From Halanaerobium congolense (GTDB taxonomy: Bacteria > Bacillota > Halanaerobiia > Halanaerobiales > Halanaerobiaceae), in NCBI RefSeq assembly GCF_004366375.1, contig NZ_SOEF01000007.1:1-64000 (forward strand): DNA of 64,000 nucleotides, read 5' to 3'. Positions 1 through 8,373 of this stretch are shown piece after piece. The number at the start of each line of letters is the position of its first letter. Within the stretch, counting starts at the first letter, position 1. Position numbers and translations under genes: made by a program. Below the pieces are notes generated by a model. It did no database searches. It had not been told where the DNA came from and saw nothing but the letters and a program-made list of their open reading frames with translations.

Positions 1-289
1 TTATTTCATGGTAATGTCCTGTAGTTTCAATACATACCAATACTTTTTGAGCAGAGATATTATTGACAGTTTCTTGAATTTTAGTTAGCAATAAATTTAG
101 ACCTTTAGAATTAATCGTAAAAAAGAAGGGATTTACAAGGATCTCACCGAAATAATTACATATAAGAGCTTTTGGAGAATATTTTGCTGGATCAATAGCT
201 ACAACTAATACCTTATCATAAGGTATATCACGTAGTTTTTTCTGCAGCTCAGTTCTCTTACTGGCCTTTATATGTTTGACTTTTCCCAT
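1..289 (-). CDS. IS110-family transposase, N-terminal part (runs off the window)
   Basis: Reading from the ATG at 289-287 gives 96 residues that continue past the window edge. The start is preceded by a GGAGGTG ribosome site. An early VVAIDPAKYSPKALI segment and a later VCIETTGHYHE segment match the first acidic strand and the following acidic residue of the DEDD (RuvC-like) catalytic domain of IS110-family transposases. Only the amino-terminal third is visible, so intactness cannot be judged. In this family the non-coding DNA before the gene can encode a bridge RNA that chooses target and donor. That stretch would lie at about 290-470 here, where IS3 debris starts, so it may be complete or cut short. 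Confidence 0.8.
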   Translation of the reverse strand, partial: MGKVKHIKASKRTELQKKLRDIPYDKVLVVAIDPAKYSPKALICNYFGEILVNPFFFTINSKGLNLLLTKIQETVNNISAQKVLVCIETTGHYHEI

Positions 290-482
290 TGATTAACACC
301 TCCAAATATAATTGGTGAGTGTTCCCTGTTAGGGTATTGTTTAATTTAGACAGGCAATGGGAAAAGTCCTTTTTTCTTATCTATCAACATTATATAATAT
401 CAGAACATTTTTCCGCCCTGACCCTCCCCCGATTTGTAGGACACCGAGTTAAGATATATAATATAATCAGGAGGTGCCCGAA
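290..482. other. Non-coding stretch between IS110 and IS3 pieces
   Basis: No convincing gene is present. On the minus strand a TATAAT box (389-394) lies about 100 bases before the IS110 start, so this may hold the transposase promoter and, by family knowledge, a bridge RNA. Short pairings such as CCCT/AGGG near 322-332 could form stems. Positions 363-399 closely resemble the sequence after the lipoate ligase gene at 49041-49088, with part of a terminator stem missing. The true end of the IS110 element cannot be located from this sequence alone. Confidence 0.4.
372..399. repeat. 28-bp exact repeat, copy 1 (also at 49061-49088)
   Basis: Twenty-eight consecutive bases are identical to 49061-49088. 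The flanking AAAAGTC is also shared (363-369 and 49041-49047), with a 12-13 base loss in this copy that removes most of a terminator stem. It contains TATAAT-like boxes and may be a terminator-promoter junction copied or targeted by the neighbouring IS110 element. Confidence 0.7.
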
Positions 483-782
483 ATGGGAAAAAGAAGAACT
501 TACACAGAAGAATTCAAACGAGATGCTGTTGAACTCAGTATAAACTCTGATAAAAATTGTACAGAAATTGCTGAAGATCTAGGTATTAACTATAATAATT
601 TAATCCGCTGGCGTAAAAAATATAGAGATAATGGAAAACTTGCTTTTCCGGGAAAAGGAAAGCAAAAACTCACATCTGAAAAACAAAAAATTAAGGATCT
701 GGAAAATGAACTTAAAGAAACTAAACTTGAACGTGATATTTTAAAAAAAGCAGTGGCCATCTTTTCGAAAAAACCGAAGTAA
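483..782 (+). CDS. IS3-family transposase OrfA (helix-turn-helix)
   Basis: The 99-residue protein begins [18 protein letters not shown] and has the helix-turn-helix [20 protein letters not shown], followed by a leucine-rich coiled coil ending in [15 protein letters not shown]. This is the standard OrfA of IS3 elements (HTH_Tnp/transposase_8). The ATG at 483 is chosen over the GTG at 474 because AGGAGG at 469-474 gives normal spacing. An A7G run at 743-750 is the classic minus-one frameshift site for making the OrfAB fusion. The element is dead, because the following OrfB is cut off after about 30 residues. Confidence 0.85.
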   Translation: MGKRRTYTEEFKRDAVELSINSDKNCTEIAEDLGINYNNLIRWRKKYRDNGKLAFPGKGKQKLTSEKQKIKDLENELKETKLERDILKKAVAIFSKKPK

Positions 783-868
783 TATACGGTTTTATCCGGG
801 ACCACAGTGATGAATTTCCTGTGACAAAGATGTGCCAGGTATTAGAAGTCTCCCGGTCAGGTTATTGA
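752..868 (+). pseudogene. IS3-family OrfB, head only
   Basis: In the minus-one frame relative to OrfA the DNA reads [20 protein letters not shown] and then VSRSGY, the usual start of an IS3 OrfB integrase domain. A stop at 866-868 ends it at the junction with foreign sequence. All DDE catalytic residues are gone. A tail piece of an OrfB of similar type lies on the other strand at 13432-13557, at the far end of the catabolic cluster. Confidence 0.8.
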
Positions 869-987
869 ATCATTAGTAGAAAATGATTTGAATATAACTC
901 AGGCAACTAAAGATTTATATATTCATCGTAATACTTTATTATATAGAATGAACAAAATTAAAAAAATAGGAGGAGTTTATAATGAGT
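864..987 (+). pseudogene. CdaR/PucR-type regulator, C-terminal HTH remnant
   Basis: An open frame starting at the IS3 junction reads [20 protein letters not shown] and then HRNTLLYRMNKIKKIGG, ending with a TGA at 985-987 inside the next gene. The pattern N-x-x-x-A-x-x-LYIHRNTLxYRxxKI is the C-terminal helix-turn-helix (HTH_30) of CdaR/PucR-family regulators, which often control sugar-acid genes. Everything upstream of the DNA-binding domain has been replaced by the IS3 fragment. The ribosome site of the IlvC-like gene lies inside this remnant, so the original regulator and the next gene overlapped and were probably co-transcribed. Confidence 0.75.
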
Positions 988-2016
988 GAGAAAACTTTAT
1001 TTAAAAATCAAGATGGGGATTTATCTGTACTGGATGATAGAACTGTAGCTGTTATTGGATATGGAAATCAGGGTCGTGCTCAGGCTTTGAATATGAGAGA
1101 TTCGGGTGTGGAAAATATTATTATAGGAAATAGAGGAGATTCATCTAAAGAACAGGCAAAAAAAGATGGCTTTGAAGCTTATAGTATGGATCAAGCAGCT
1201 AATAAAGCAGATATCTTATTCTTTTTAGTACCGGATGAAGTCCAGCCACAGGTATATAAAGAAAAAATTGAACCCTATTTAAAAGAAGGAGATGTACTTA
1301 ACTTTGCTTCGGGGTACAATATCACTTATAATCTAATTACACCTCCAGAAAATATTGATGTAATTATGATTGCTCCAAGAATGATAGGTACAATGGTAAG
1401 AGAACTTTATGAAGTTGGTGATGGTGCCCCCAGTTTTTTAGCAATAAATCAAAATTATTCTGGTAAAGCAAAAGATATAGGTTTAGCTCTTGGGAAAGCT
1501 ATTGGTTCTACCAGATCTGGAATAATTGAAATTGATTCATTTGCACTGGAAACTAAATCTGATCTTTTAATGGAACAGGGATTAATACCAATAATTTTAA
1601 ATGCTATGATTGCAAAATATGAATTAGAAATAGCAGAGGGAATGCCTCCAGCTGGTGCATTGTTAGAATTATATCTTTCTAGAGAATTAGGATATATATT
1701 TGAAAAGATGGCTGAACAGGGGATTATAGGGCAAATGCCTTTACATTCACAAACCAGCCAGTATGGTCAAATCAGTAGAATAGATGAGCTACAAGAAGGG
1801 GAAGCCGAAGAAGTTAGTTACAATGATATAAAAAAATTCATGGGTAGACAATTAAGGAATATTGGTAATGGAAAATTTGCAAGAGAATGGAGTAATGAAC
1901 AACAAATGGGTTATCCTGTATTTCATAGACTTTTTGAAAAATATAATAATTCAGAGATGATTAAAGAAGAACAAAAAACAATTAAAGAATTAGGATTAAG
2001 TAATGATTTAACTTAG
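982..2016 (+). CDS. Divergent ketol-acid reductoisomerase-like (IlvC-like) protein
   Basis: The 344 residues align along the whole of class I ketol-acid reductoisomerase: a Rossmann domain (VIGYGNQGRAQALNMRDSG, 24-42) and the all-helical C-terminal domain. Metal ligands D194 and E198 (KSDLLMEQ) and the late S/QYG motif are kept. The proton-relay histidine of the family (FAHGFNI) is Ser110 here (FASGYNI), the APKGPG motif reads APRMIG, and by eye one of the two C-terminal metal glutamates is replaced by Tyr231. Normal branched-chain synthesis is therefore unlikely. Its place beside sugar-acid genes suggests an NAD(P)-dependent step on a hydroxy acid, but that is inference. AGGAGG precedes the ATG. 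Confidence 0.75.
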   Translation: MSEKTLFKNQDGDLSVLDDRTVAVIGYGNQGRAQALNMRDSGVENIIIGNRGDSSKEQAKKDGFEAYSMDQAANKADILFFLVPDEVQPQVYKEKIEPYLKEGDVLNFASGYNITYNLITPPENIDVIMIAPRMIGTMVRELYEVGDGAPSFLAINQNYSGKAKDIGLALGKAIGSTRSGIIEIDSFALETKSDLLMEQGLIPIILNAMIAKYELEIAEGMPPAGALLELYLSRELGYIFEKMAEQGIIGQMPLHSQTSQYGQISRIDELQEGEAEEVSYNDIKKFMGRQLRNIGNGKFAREWSNEQQMGYPVFHRLFEKYNNSEMIKEEQKTIKELGLSNDLT

Positions 2017-2333
2017 TGTAGTAATTTCATTATCAAAATTCGTAATAAATACAAGCAGAGATTTGATAAAAAGATAATAGTTTGGAAATTCAGGTTAATA
2101 TCTTTATAGAGGTAAATTTTATAAAAATTTTAGTTTTGGTAATTGATATTTAAACTTCTATAGAGATATTATTAATTAGAAAAGAGTATAAATCTCTAGT
2201 TTTTAAAACTGTAATGAAGGAGTTAGAGAGATTTTTTGGCGGCGGCTGAATATTGAAATTTCTCAGGTATAAAAGAATTATTTGCCTGCAAAATTTAAGT
2301 TATTTAGAATAGTTTAAAGAAGGAGGTATACAA
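2017..2333. other. 317-bp AT-rich gap
   Basis: I see no gene, terminator or clear promoter. The only landmark is a strong AAGGAGG ribosome site at the right end, serving the regulator gene. No TGGCAC-type sigma-54 promoter is visible, so the activator is presumably expressed from an ordinary promoter in this stretch or by read-through. Confidence 0.5.
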
Positions 2334-4238
2334 TTGTCATATAATATAGTTTTCATTTCTCCTTATAAAAAATTAGCTGATTTATATATGGAAGTTTGTA
2401 AAGATATGAATAGAGATTATAAGGTGTATATTGGTGATCTGCAGGAAGGAGTCAAGATTGCCAAAAACCTTGAAGCAGAAGGTGTTGATGCAATAATAAG
2501 CAGAGGTGGTACTGCACTTGCAATCACAGAAGTTGTAAAAAATGTACCTGTGGTAGAAATTATGGTAGCAGGATCAGATATAATAAAAGTATTAAATAAA
2601 CTTCAGTATAAATTTAATAAGGTAGCTATTGTTGGTTTTAAACAGTTTACCCATACTTTTCAGAGTGTAGCAAAGATTTTAAATATAAATATTGAAATTT
2701 TTACCTTAAAGCAGGAATGGTATAATCATGAAACAATAATCAAAGAAAAACTTATAAATATAAAAGAAAAAGGATTTAATTGTATCATAGGTGATAATAT
2801 TTCAGTTAAAATTGCTAAAAAAATGAATTTATCATCATATTTAATTCGCTCAGGTAAAGAAGCTATCAGTCAATCGATTAAAGAAACTGAGAGAATTGTA
2901 AGAGTTAGAGAAAAAGAAATAGAGAAACGTAAAAGAATTAAAGGTATTATTGATTTTTCTTATGAAGGTATAATAAGTATTGATCAAAAGGGAATAATTA
3001 AAACTTTTAATTCAAAAGCTGAAGAAATTTTTAATAAAAAAGCATATAAAGTTTTAGACAGACAAATTGATTCTGTACTGCCAAAAATAAATTTAAAAAA
3101 TTATATGGATAGTGGCCGTAATATTTTAAATAAGATTTGGACTTATGATGGACAGGGAATTGTAGGTAACATAATTCCTATCCTGGTAGATGGTATTAGC
3201 CATGGACTGGTATTAATTGTGCAAGAAGCTTCTAATATAAAGAAAACTGAAGAGAAAATCAGAAAGAAGTTGCATTTAAAAGGATATTTTGCTGAAGCTT
3301 CTTTTAGGGATATAATTGGAGAAAGTGATTTAATGCAAAAGGCAATAGAAGAAAGCAAAGATTATGCAATGTATAATTTACCTTTATTAATACATGGAGA
3401 AACTGGTACAGGTAAAGAGCTTTTTGCACAGGCCATTCATAATTATAGTCCCAGGAAAAAAAGTTCTTTTGTAGCTTTTAACTGTGCTGCTTTGCCGGAA
3501 AAATTATTAGAAAGTGAACTCTTCGGTTATGTTCAAGGAGCTTTTACCGGTGCAAGCTCTAAGGGTAAAACAGGATTATTTGAGCAGGCACATGGAGGAA
3601 CAATATTTTTAGATGAGATTGGTGAAATTTCTAAATCAATTCAGTCCAGACTGCTTAGAGTTCTGGAAGAAAGAAAAATTAGAAGGATTGGAGATGATAA
3701 GTTAATTTCAGTTGATGTGAGATTAATTATGGCAACAAATCGTGATTTAAATGAATTAGTTAAGAAAAATAAATATAGAAAAGATTTCTATTATCGAATA
3801 AATGTATTAAATTTAAAACTCCCACCTTTAAAAGAGAGAAAAAGTGACATTAATCTTCTTGTAAATTATTTAATAAAAAAAATAAATCTTAAGCTTAATA
3901 AAAATATTAAATCAATTAGTGATGAAGGTTTAAAATATTTAAATGATTATGACTGGCCGGGTAATGTTAGAGAATTAGAAAACTTTATAAAAAGACTGAT
4001 TGTAAGATCAAAAAGAAATATTATAAGTGTTGAATTGATTAAAGAAAACCTGAATCAAAATTTTGAAATTATTGATTCTAAAAATCTTGTATCTTTAAAT
4101 ATAAATAATAAAAGTTTAAAAGAGATTGAAAATGAAATTATTAATTATGTACTTAAAGATGAAAATCATAATAAAAAAGCTGCAGCAGAGAGATTAGACA
4201 TTGGAAGAACTACTTTGTGGAGAAAAATAACTAAATAA
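2334..4238 (+). CDS. PrpR-type sigma-54-dependent transcriptional activator
   Basis: A 634-residue enhancer-binding protein with a TTG start behind AAGGAGG. Residues about 1-190 resemble the PrpR N-terminal sensor domain, about 205-305 form a PAS domain, and about 323-550 form the AAA+ motor with Walker A GETGTGKE (near 355), the GAFTGA loop (near 402) that contacts sigma-54, and Walker B GGTIFLDEIGE. The C-terminus is a Fis-type helix-turn-helix (KKAAAERLDIGRTTLWRK). It probably controls the operon starting at 4548. A textbook sigma-54 promoter and three matching inverted repeats lie between this gene and that operon. The signal is unknown; PrpR-type domains bind small organic acids or phosphorylated intermediates. 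Confidence 0.9.
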   Translation: MSYNIVFISPYKKLADLYMEVCKDMNRDYKVYIGDLQEGVKIAKNLEAEGVDAIISRGGTALAITEVVKNVPVVEIMVAGSDIIKVLNKLQYKFNKVAIVGFKQFTHTFQSVAKILNINIEIFTLKQEWYNHETIIKEKLINIKEKGFNCIIGDNISVKIAKKMNLSSYLIRSGKEAISQSIKETERIVRVREKEIEKRKRIKGIIDFSYEGIISIDQKGIIKTFNSKAEEIFNKKAYKVLDRQIDSVLPKINLKNYMDSGRNILNKIWTYDGQGIVGNIIPILVDGISHGLVLIVQEASNIKKTEEKIRKKLHLKGYFAEASFRDIIGESDLMQKAIEESKDYAMYNLPLLIHGETGTGKELFAQAIHNYSPRKKSSFVAFNCAALPEKLLESELFGYVQGAFTGASSKGKTGLFEQAHGGTIFLDEIGEISKSIQSRLLRVLEERKIRRIGDDKLISVDVRLIMATNRDLNELVKKNKYRKDFYYRINVLNLKLPPLKERKSDINLLVNYLIKKINLKLNKNIKSISDEGLKYLNDYDWPGNVRELENFIKRLIVRSKRNIISVELIKENLNQNFEIIDSKNLVSLNINNKSLKEIENEIINYVLKDENHNKKAAAERLDIGRTTLWRKITK

Positions 4239-4241
4239 CCG

Positions 4242-4345
4242 TTTCAAAATGAAATATTGGTTCATAGTGAAATAAAATCTTTGGTATAGCCTCTATATCA
4301 AAGATTTTACTTATATATAGTGTATATGTATGTTTCAAAATGAAG
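4242..4345. promoter_or_regulatory. Three inverted repeats, likely activator binding sites
   Basis: Three copies of TTTCA-N3-TGAAA-like dyads are present: TTTCAAAATGAAA at 4242-4254 (perfect), GTTCATAGTGAAA at 4260-4272 and TTTCAAAATGAAG at 4333-4345. The first two centres are 18 bp apart, nearly two helical turns. All lie about 110-215 bp upstream of the sigma-54 promoter, the usual distance for enhancer sites of AAA+ activators. The likely binder is the regulator encoded just to the left. Confidence 0.7.
4274..4308 (+). terminator. Hairpin terminator of the activator gene
   Basis: A 15-bp stem (4274-4288 with 4294-4308, one G-U pair) with a five-base loop follows the activator gene by 36 bp. 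The right arm ends in TTTT. It sits between the second and third activator sites and would shield the sigma-54 promoter from read-through. Confidence 0.7.
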
Positions 4346-4454
4346 TAATTTCTAAATATTATGAAAAATTATAATTAATTTAATTAAAATAATATTAAGT
4401 ATTATCCTTACTATACTGTAGCCGGATCATTTTTTTAAAAAGAATATTCAGTTC

Positions 4455-4470
4455 TGGCACAAAATATGCA
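4455..4470 (+). promoter_or_regulatory. Sigma-54 (-24/-12) promoter
   Basis: TGGCACAAAATATGCA matches the sigma-54 consensus TGGCAC-N5-TTGCA with one mismatch (A for the first T of the -12 element) and exact spacing between the GG and GC dinucleotides. It lies 78 bp before the kinase ATG, so the leader would be about 65 nt. The presence of a GAFTGA-type activator gene next door makes this assignment strong. Confidence 0.85.
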
Positions 4471-4547
4471 ATAATTATAGGTGAATATAAAAAATAATCT
4501 AAATAAAAAAAATAATTTAATAAGATGATTAGAGGTGAATTAATATC

Positions 4548-5864
4548 ATGATTTATGTTATAGCAGATGATTTAACAGGGGCTACAGATACGGGTGTTCA
4601 ATTTGCAATAAAAAATTATACTTCCAGTGTTATTATCTGTCAAAAAAATATTAGGAATCAAAAATTAGCTAATATAAAAGCTGATGTTTTAGTAATAGAT
4701 ACAGAAACTAGAGATGTTGATCACAGAACTTCCAAAAAAAGAATTAATGATATATTAGATAATTTAGATATAAAAAGAGATGATATAATCTACAAAAAAA
4801 TAGATTCTACTTTAAGAGGTAATATAGGGTTAGAAATAGATCTTATTATGGAAAAGTTGAATATTGATCTTTGTATATTTAGCCCCTCATTTCCAAAAAG
4901 TAAGCGGATAACAAAAAACGGGAGACTAATTGTTGAAAATAGTCCACTTGCTTTTACTGACTATTATGAGGGGGATATAAAACAAGAGGATGCTTCTTAT
5001 ATTCCAAATATTTTAAAAAATCAATCAAAAAATAACATTGAATTAATAAAAATTGAGGATTTAAGGAAATCAAATTTTAATCTAAAATTATTAATTTCTA
5101 ATTTTGATAATAAGAAAAAGCAAATCATAATCTTAGATGCAGTAACAGAAGCGGATTTGAAAGAAATTGTTTTAAATTCGCAGGAAATTAAATATAAATT
5201 TTTATTTGCTGGATCAGCTGGTTTGGCTAATCATATTAATTTAATAAACAATAAAAAGTTAAGTAATAAAAAAGTTGGATTTAAAAAAGCCGAAAAATTA
5301 GTTATTGTAGCTGCCTCAAGAAGAAATATTACTAATTTACAAATTGAAGATGTTAAAACTAAATTTGATGTTTTTGAATTAAAGATAAATCTGGATAAAA
5401 TTTTAAATAATTCAAGTTTGCTTTTAAAAAAAGATAGCAATAATATAAAAAATGCAATAGAAACTTATGATGAACTCATTATTCGTCCTGATCCAATATT
5501 TAATAGTCAGGATAAAATAAATAAACTTTTGACAGATTACAGTATAGACTTTAGAGATCTTCAGATTGAAATAAAAAATTATATAGGAGAATTAATAAAA
5601 AATCTTTTTAAAGATTATTCTAATATTGATTTGTTTCTTACTGGAGGTGATACAGCAGCTGGGATTTGTAAAAAATTAGAAGTTAAAAATTTGAATATAA
5701 TTGATGAATTATTGACAGGTATACCCTTATCGCTTGCAAAAACAGTAAATTATGGAGATTTAAATATAATTACTAAAGCTGGTGGCTTTGGGACTGAAGA
5801 CTCTATAAGTGAAATTATTTATAAATTGAGAGACAGAAAGAAAGGATATGTTATCAATGAATAA
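4548..5864 (+). CDS. Four-carbon acid sugar kinase (DUF1537 family)
   Basis: A 438-residue, full-length DUF1537/OtnK-type kinase. The N-terminal domain opens VIADDLTGATDTG and contains KKIDSTLRGNIG, a substrate-binding signature. The C-terminal nucleotide-binding domain has LTGGDTAAG and TKAGGFG. Characterised members phosphorylate the terminal hydroxyl of D-erythronate, D- or L-threonate, or related acids. It is the first gene after the sigma-54 promoter and overlaps the PdxA2 gene, the standard pairing for threonate/erythronate breakdown. The exact substrate cannot be read from sequence. Confidence 0.9.
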   Translation: MIYVIADDLTGATDTGVQFAIKNYTSSVIICQKNIRNQKLANIKADVLVIDTETRDVDHRTSKKRINDILDNLDIKRDDIIYKKIDSTLRGNIGLEIDLIMEKLNIDLCIFSPSFPKSKRITKNGRLIVENSPLAFTDYYEGDIKQEDASYIPNILKNQSKNNIELIKIEDLRKSNFNLKLLISNFDNKKKQIIILDAVTEADLKEIVLNSQEIKYKFLFAGSAGLANHINLINNKKLSNKKVGFKKAEKLVIVAASRRNITNLQIEDVKTKFDVFELKINLDKILNNSSLLLKKDSNNIKNAIETYDELIIRPDPIFNSQDKINKLLTDYSIDFRDLQIEIKNYIGELIKNLFKDYSNIDLFLTGGDTAAGICKKLEVKNLNIIDELLTGIPLSLAKTVNYGDLNIITKAGGFGTEDSISEIIYKLRDRKKGYVINE

Positions 5865-6876
5865 AGTTATAATTGCTATAACAATGGGAGACCCTGCAGG
5901 AGTTGGTGCTGAAATTGCTGTCAAAGCAATGGGGAGAAAAGAATTATATACACACTCCATCCCAATTATAATAGGGAGTAAAGCTGTAATAAAAGATGCC
6001 ATTAGTTTTATACCATCTAATTTAAAATTAAATATTATAAAAAAACCTGAGGATGCATTAGGTGAATTTGGTACAATAGATATTCTCGATTTAGATAATA
6101 TACAATTGGATTATTTTAAATATGGTGAAGTGAGTCTAGCAGCTGGTAAAGCCGCAATTGAATATATATTAAAAGCAATAGATTTATCATTAGAAGATAG
6201 AATCCAGGCAGTAGTAACTGGACCAATTAATAAAGAAGCAATCAATAAAGCAGGTTATCATTATGCAGGTCACACAGAATTATTTGCTGAGAAAACATCA
6301 ACTAATAATTATGCTATGATGCTTAGTAGTAAAAATATGAGAGTCATTCATGTTTCTACTCACGTATCATTAAAAGAAGCGGTTGAAAGAGTGAAAGAAA
6401 AAAGAATTTACGATGTTATCTGTTTAGCTAATAAGGCTATGTTGGATATAGGAATAGAAAAACCAAAAATTGCTGTAGCTGGTTTAAATCCGCATTCAGG
6501 GGAAAATGGACTTTTTGGTAGAGAAGAAATAGAAGAAATTATACCTGCTATAAAAAAAGTTCAAAAAGAAGGCATAAATGTAGAAGGGCCTATCCCTCCA
6601 GATACAGTTTTTTCCAAGGTTATGGGGGGAAGATATGATATAGCAGTTGTTATGTATCATGATCAGGGCCATATACCTATGAAAGTAACTGGTTTTAAAC
6701 TGGATAAAAAAACTAATGAGTGGAAATCAGTTAGTGGAGTAAACACTACTGTAGGTTTACCTATTATTAGAACTTCAGTAGATCATGGAACTGCATTTGA
6801 TATAGCTGGAGAAAATGAGGCTAATGAAGATAGTTTAGTGGAAGCTTTAGAACTAGCTGTTGAATTTGTAATATAA
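5857..6876 (+). CDS. pdxA2: PdxA2-type 4-phosphoerythronate/threonate dehydrogenase
   Basis: A 339-residue PdxA-family protein with ITMGDPAGVG at the N-terminus, GHTE, AGLNPHSGENG, the metal-binding AVVMYHDQGHIPMK region and SVDHGTAFDIAG. Next to a DUF1537 kinase, members of this family oxidise a 4-phospho-tetronate and decarboxylate it to dihydroxyacetone phosphate instead of making vitamin B6. I prefer the ATG at 5857 over 5848, because AAAGGA at 5841-5846 is spaced correctly only for 5857. It overlaps the kinase by 8 bp, so the two are translationally coupled. Confidence 0.88.
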   Translation: MNKVIIAITMGDPAGVGAEIAVKAMGRKELYTHSIPIIIGSKAVIKDAISFIPSNLKLNIIKKPEDALGEFGTIDILDLDNIQLDYFKYGEVSLAAGKAAIEYILKAIDLSLEDRIQAVVTGPINKEAINKAGYHYAGHTELFAEKTSTNNYAMMLSSKNMRVIHVSTHVSLKEAVERVKEKRIYDVICLANKAMLDIGIEKPKIAVAGLNPHSGENGLFGREEIEEIIPAIKKVQKEGINVEGPIPPDTVFSKVMGGRYDIAVVMYHDQGHIPMKVTGFKLDKKTNEWKSVSGVNTTVGLPIIRTSVDHGTAFDIAGENEANEDSLVEALELAVEFVI

Positions 6877-6983
6877 ATAAGAAAACACAAGTGAAAGGAG
6901 TGGTAAAGAAATTCAAAATATTATTCTATTAAATCAGACTTGTTTTATAATAAGAGTGTTATCCAAATCTAAGGAGGAAAAAA

Positions 6984-7982
6984 ATGAGGAAAAAATTATC
7001 AGTTTTATTAGTAGTGCTTTTTGTTTTATTAAGTGTTGGAGTAGTTAGTGCAGCTGAATACACAATTAAAGTTGGAAATACTCAGCCCATGGGACATATT
7101 TATAATCAGGGATTATTAAGATTTAAAGAACTTGTAGAAGATAGAAGTAATGGTGAAATTGAAGTTCAGATTTTCCCAAGTTCTCAACTTGGTGATGAAC
7201 GAGATTTAGTAGAGGGTTTACAGCTGGGAACTGTTCAAATGGCATTAAGTTCTACTGGCCCTTTAGGTGGATTTGTAACAGAAATCATGGTTCTTGATCT
7301 TCCTTATCTATTTAAAAATAGAGCTCATGCATATTCAGTTTTAGACGGAGAAATTGGGCAAGAACTTTCAAAAGGATTTGTAGATGCAGGAATTAGAAAT
7401 TTGGGATACTGGGAGAATGGATGGAGAAACATAACTAATAGTGTTAGACCTATCTATGAACCTGAAGATTTAAATGGTATTAAGATTAGAGTTATGGAGA
7501 GTAAATTAATGCTTGCATCTCTTGAAGCAATGGGTGCTAGTCCACTTCCAATGGCATTTAGTGAAGTCTATACAGCTTTAGAGCAGGGAACAATTGATGC
7601 TCAGGAAAATCCATTAGCTGTAATTTATTCTAATAACTTTGCAGAGGTACAGGAATACTTATCTATGACACAGCACTTTTATAATCCAGCTTTATTGCTT
7701 ATAAGCGAAAGCTTTTATAGTAGTCTGCCAGAAGATTATAAAGAAATAGTTAGAAAATCAGCTAGTGAAGCTAAAGAATACGAACGTTATTTAAGTATTT
7801 TAGCTGATGAGAGACTTTTAGGTAAACTGCAGGAAGAGGGTATGGAAGTTAACAGTGTTGATAAAGATGCTTTTGTTGAAGCTACCAAATCTGTATATGA
7901 TGAAAATGCAAAAATGATTGGTGAGGGAGATAAGGAAGCTGGTTTAGAATTAATGAATAAAATTCAGAACTACGATTACTAA
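6984..7982 (+). CDS. dctP: TRAP transporter solute-binding protein, DctP family
   Basis: A 332-residue periplasmic protein with a clear signal peptide (about 24 residues ending VSAAEY). DctP hallmarks include the GxxNIT-type segment (NGWRNITNSVRP), the conserved arginine in GIKIRVME (about 165-172) that binds substrate carboxylate, and TALEQGTIDAQENP. It captures an organic acid in the periplasm and hands it to the DctQM permease. It lies about 107 bp after pdxA2, and a strong AAGGAGG precedes the ATG. A 10-bp hairpin follows and may keep its mRNA more abundant than that of the permease genes. Confidence 0.93.
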   Translation: MRKKLSVLLVVLFVLLSVGVVSAAEYTIKVGNTQPMGHIYNQGLLRFKELVEDRSNGEIEVQIFPSSQLGDERDLVEGLQLGTVQMALSSTGPLGGFVTEIMVLDLPYLFKNRAHAYSVLDGEIGQELSKGFVDAGIRNLGYWENGWRNITNSVRPIYEPEDLNGIKIRVMESKLMLASLEAMGASPLPMAFSEVYTALEQGTIDAQENPLAVIYSNNFAEVQEYLSMTQHFYNPALLLISESFYSSLPEDYKEIVRKSASEAKEYERYLSILADERLLGKLQEEGMEVNSVDKDAFVEATKSVYDENAKMIGEGDKEAGLELMNKIQNYDY

Positions 7983-8009
7983 TTTAGAATAAAAATAAAA
8001 CTTATAATG

Positions 8010-8036
8010 GCACATCAGCCGTTTAAGCTGATGTGC
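8010..8036 (+). promoter_or_regulatory. Intra-operon hairpin after dctP
   Basis: GCACATCAGC (8010-8019) pairs perfectly with GCTGATGTGC (8027-8036) around a seven-base loop. There is no long T-run, so a full stop is unlikely. Such stems between binding-protein and permease genes commonly protect the upstream message from 3' decay or allow partial termination. Confidence 0.65.
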
Positions 8037-8373
8037 TTAAAAACAAAAAAAGGGGGATAGACTATATGAATAAAATATTGAATTTAATAGATAAGGTCAT
8101 AAAGTATTTAATAATAACATTTTTAACTTTAATGGTTGTTCTGGTTTTTATGCAGGTTATTTTTCGCTTTGTTTTAAATAACCCTTTACAGTGGTCAGAA
8201 GAATTAAGCCGCTTTCTTTTTGTATGGATTTCATTTTTAGGAGCCTCATTAGCTCTGAAACAGGGCCAACATTTGGGTATTGATGTTTTTTTAAAATTAT
8301 TTCCAAGAAAATTAAGTAAATTTTTCATTTTTTTATCTTATATTTTTATTTTAATCTTTTTAGTGGGTATTAG

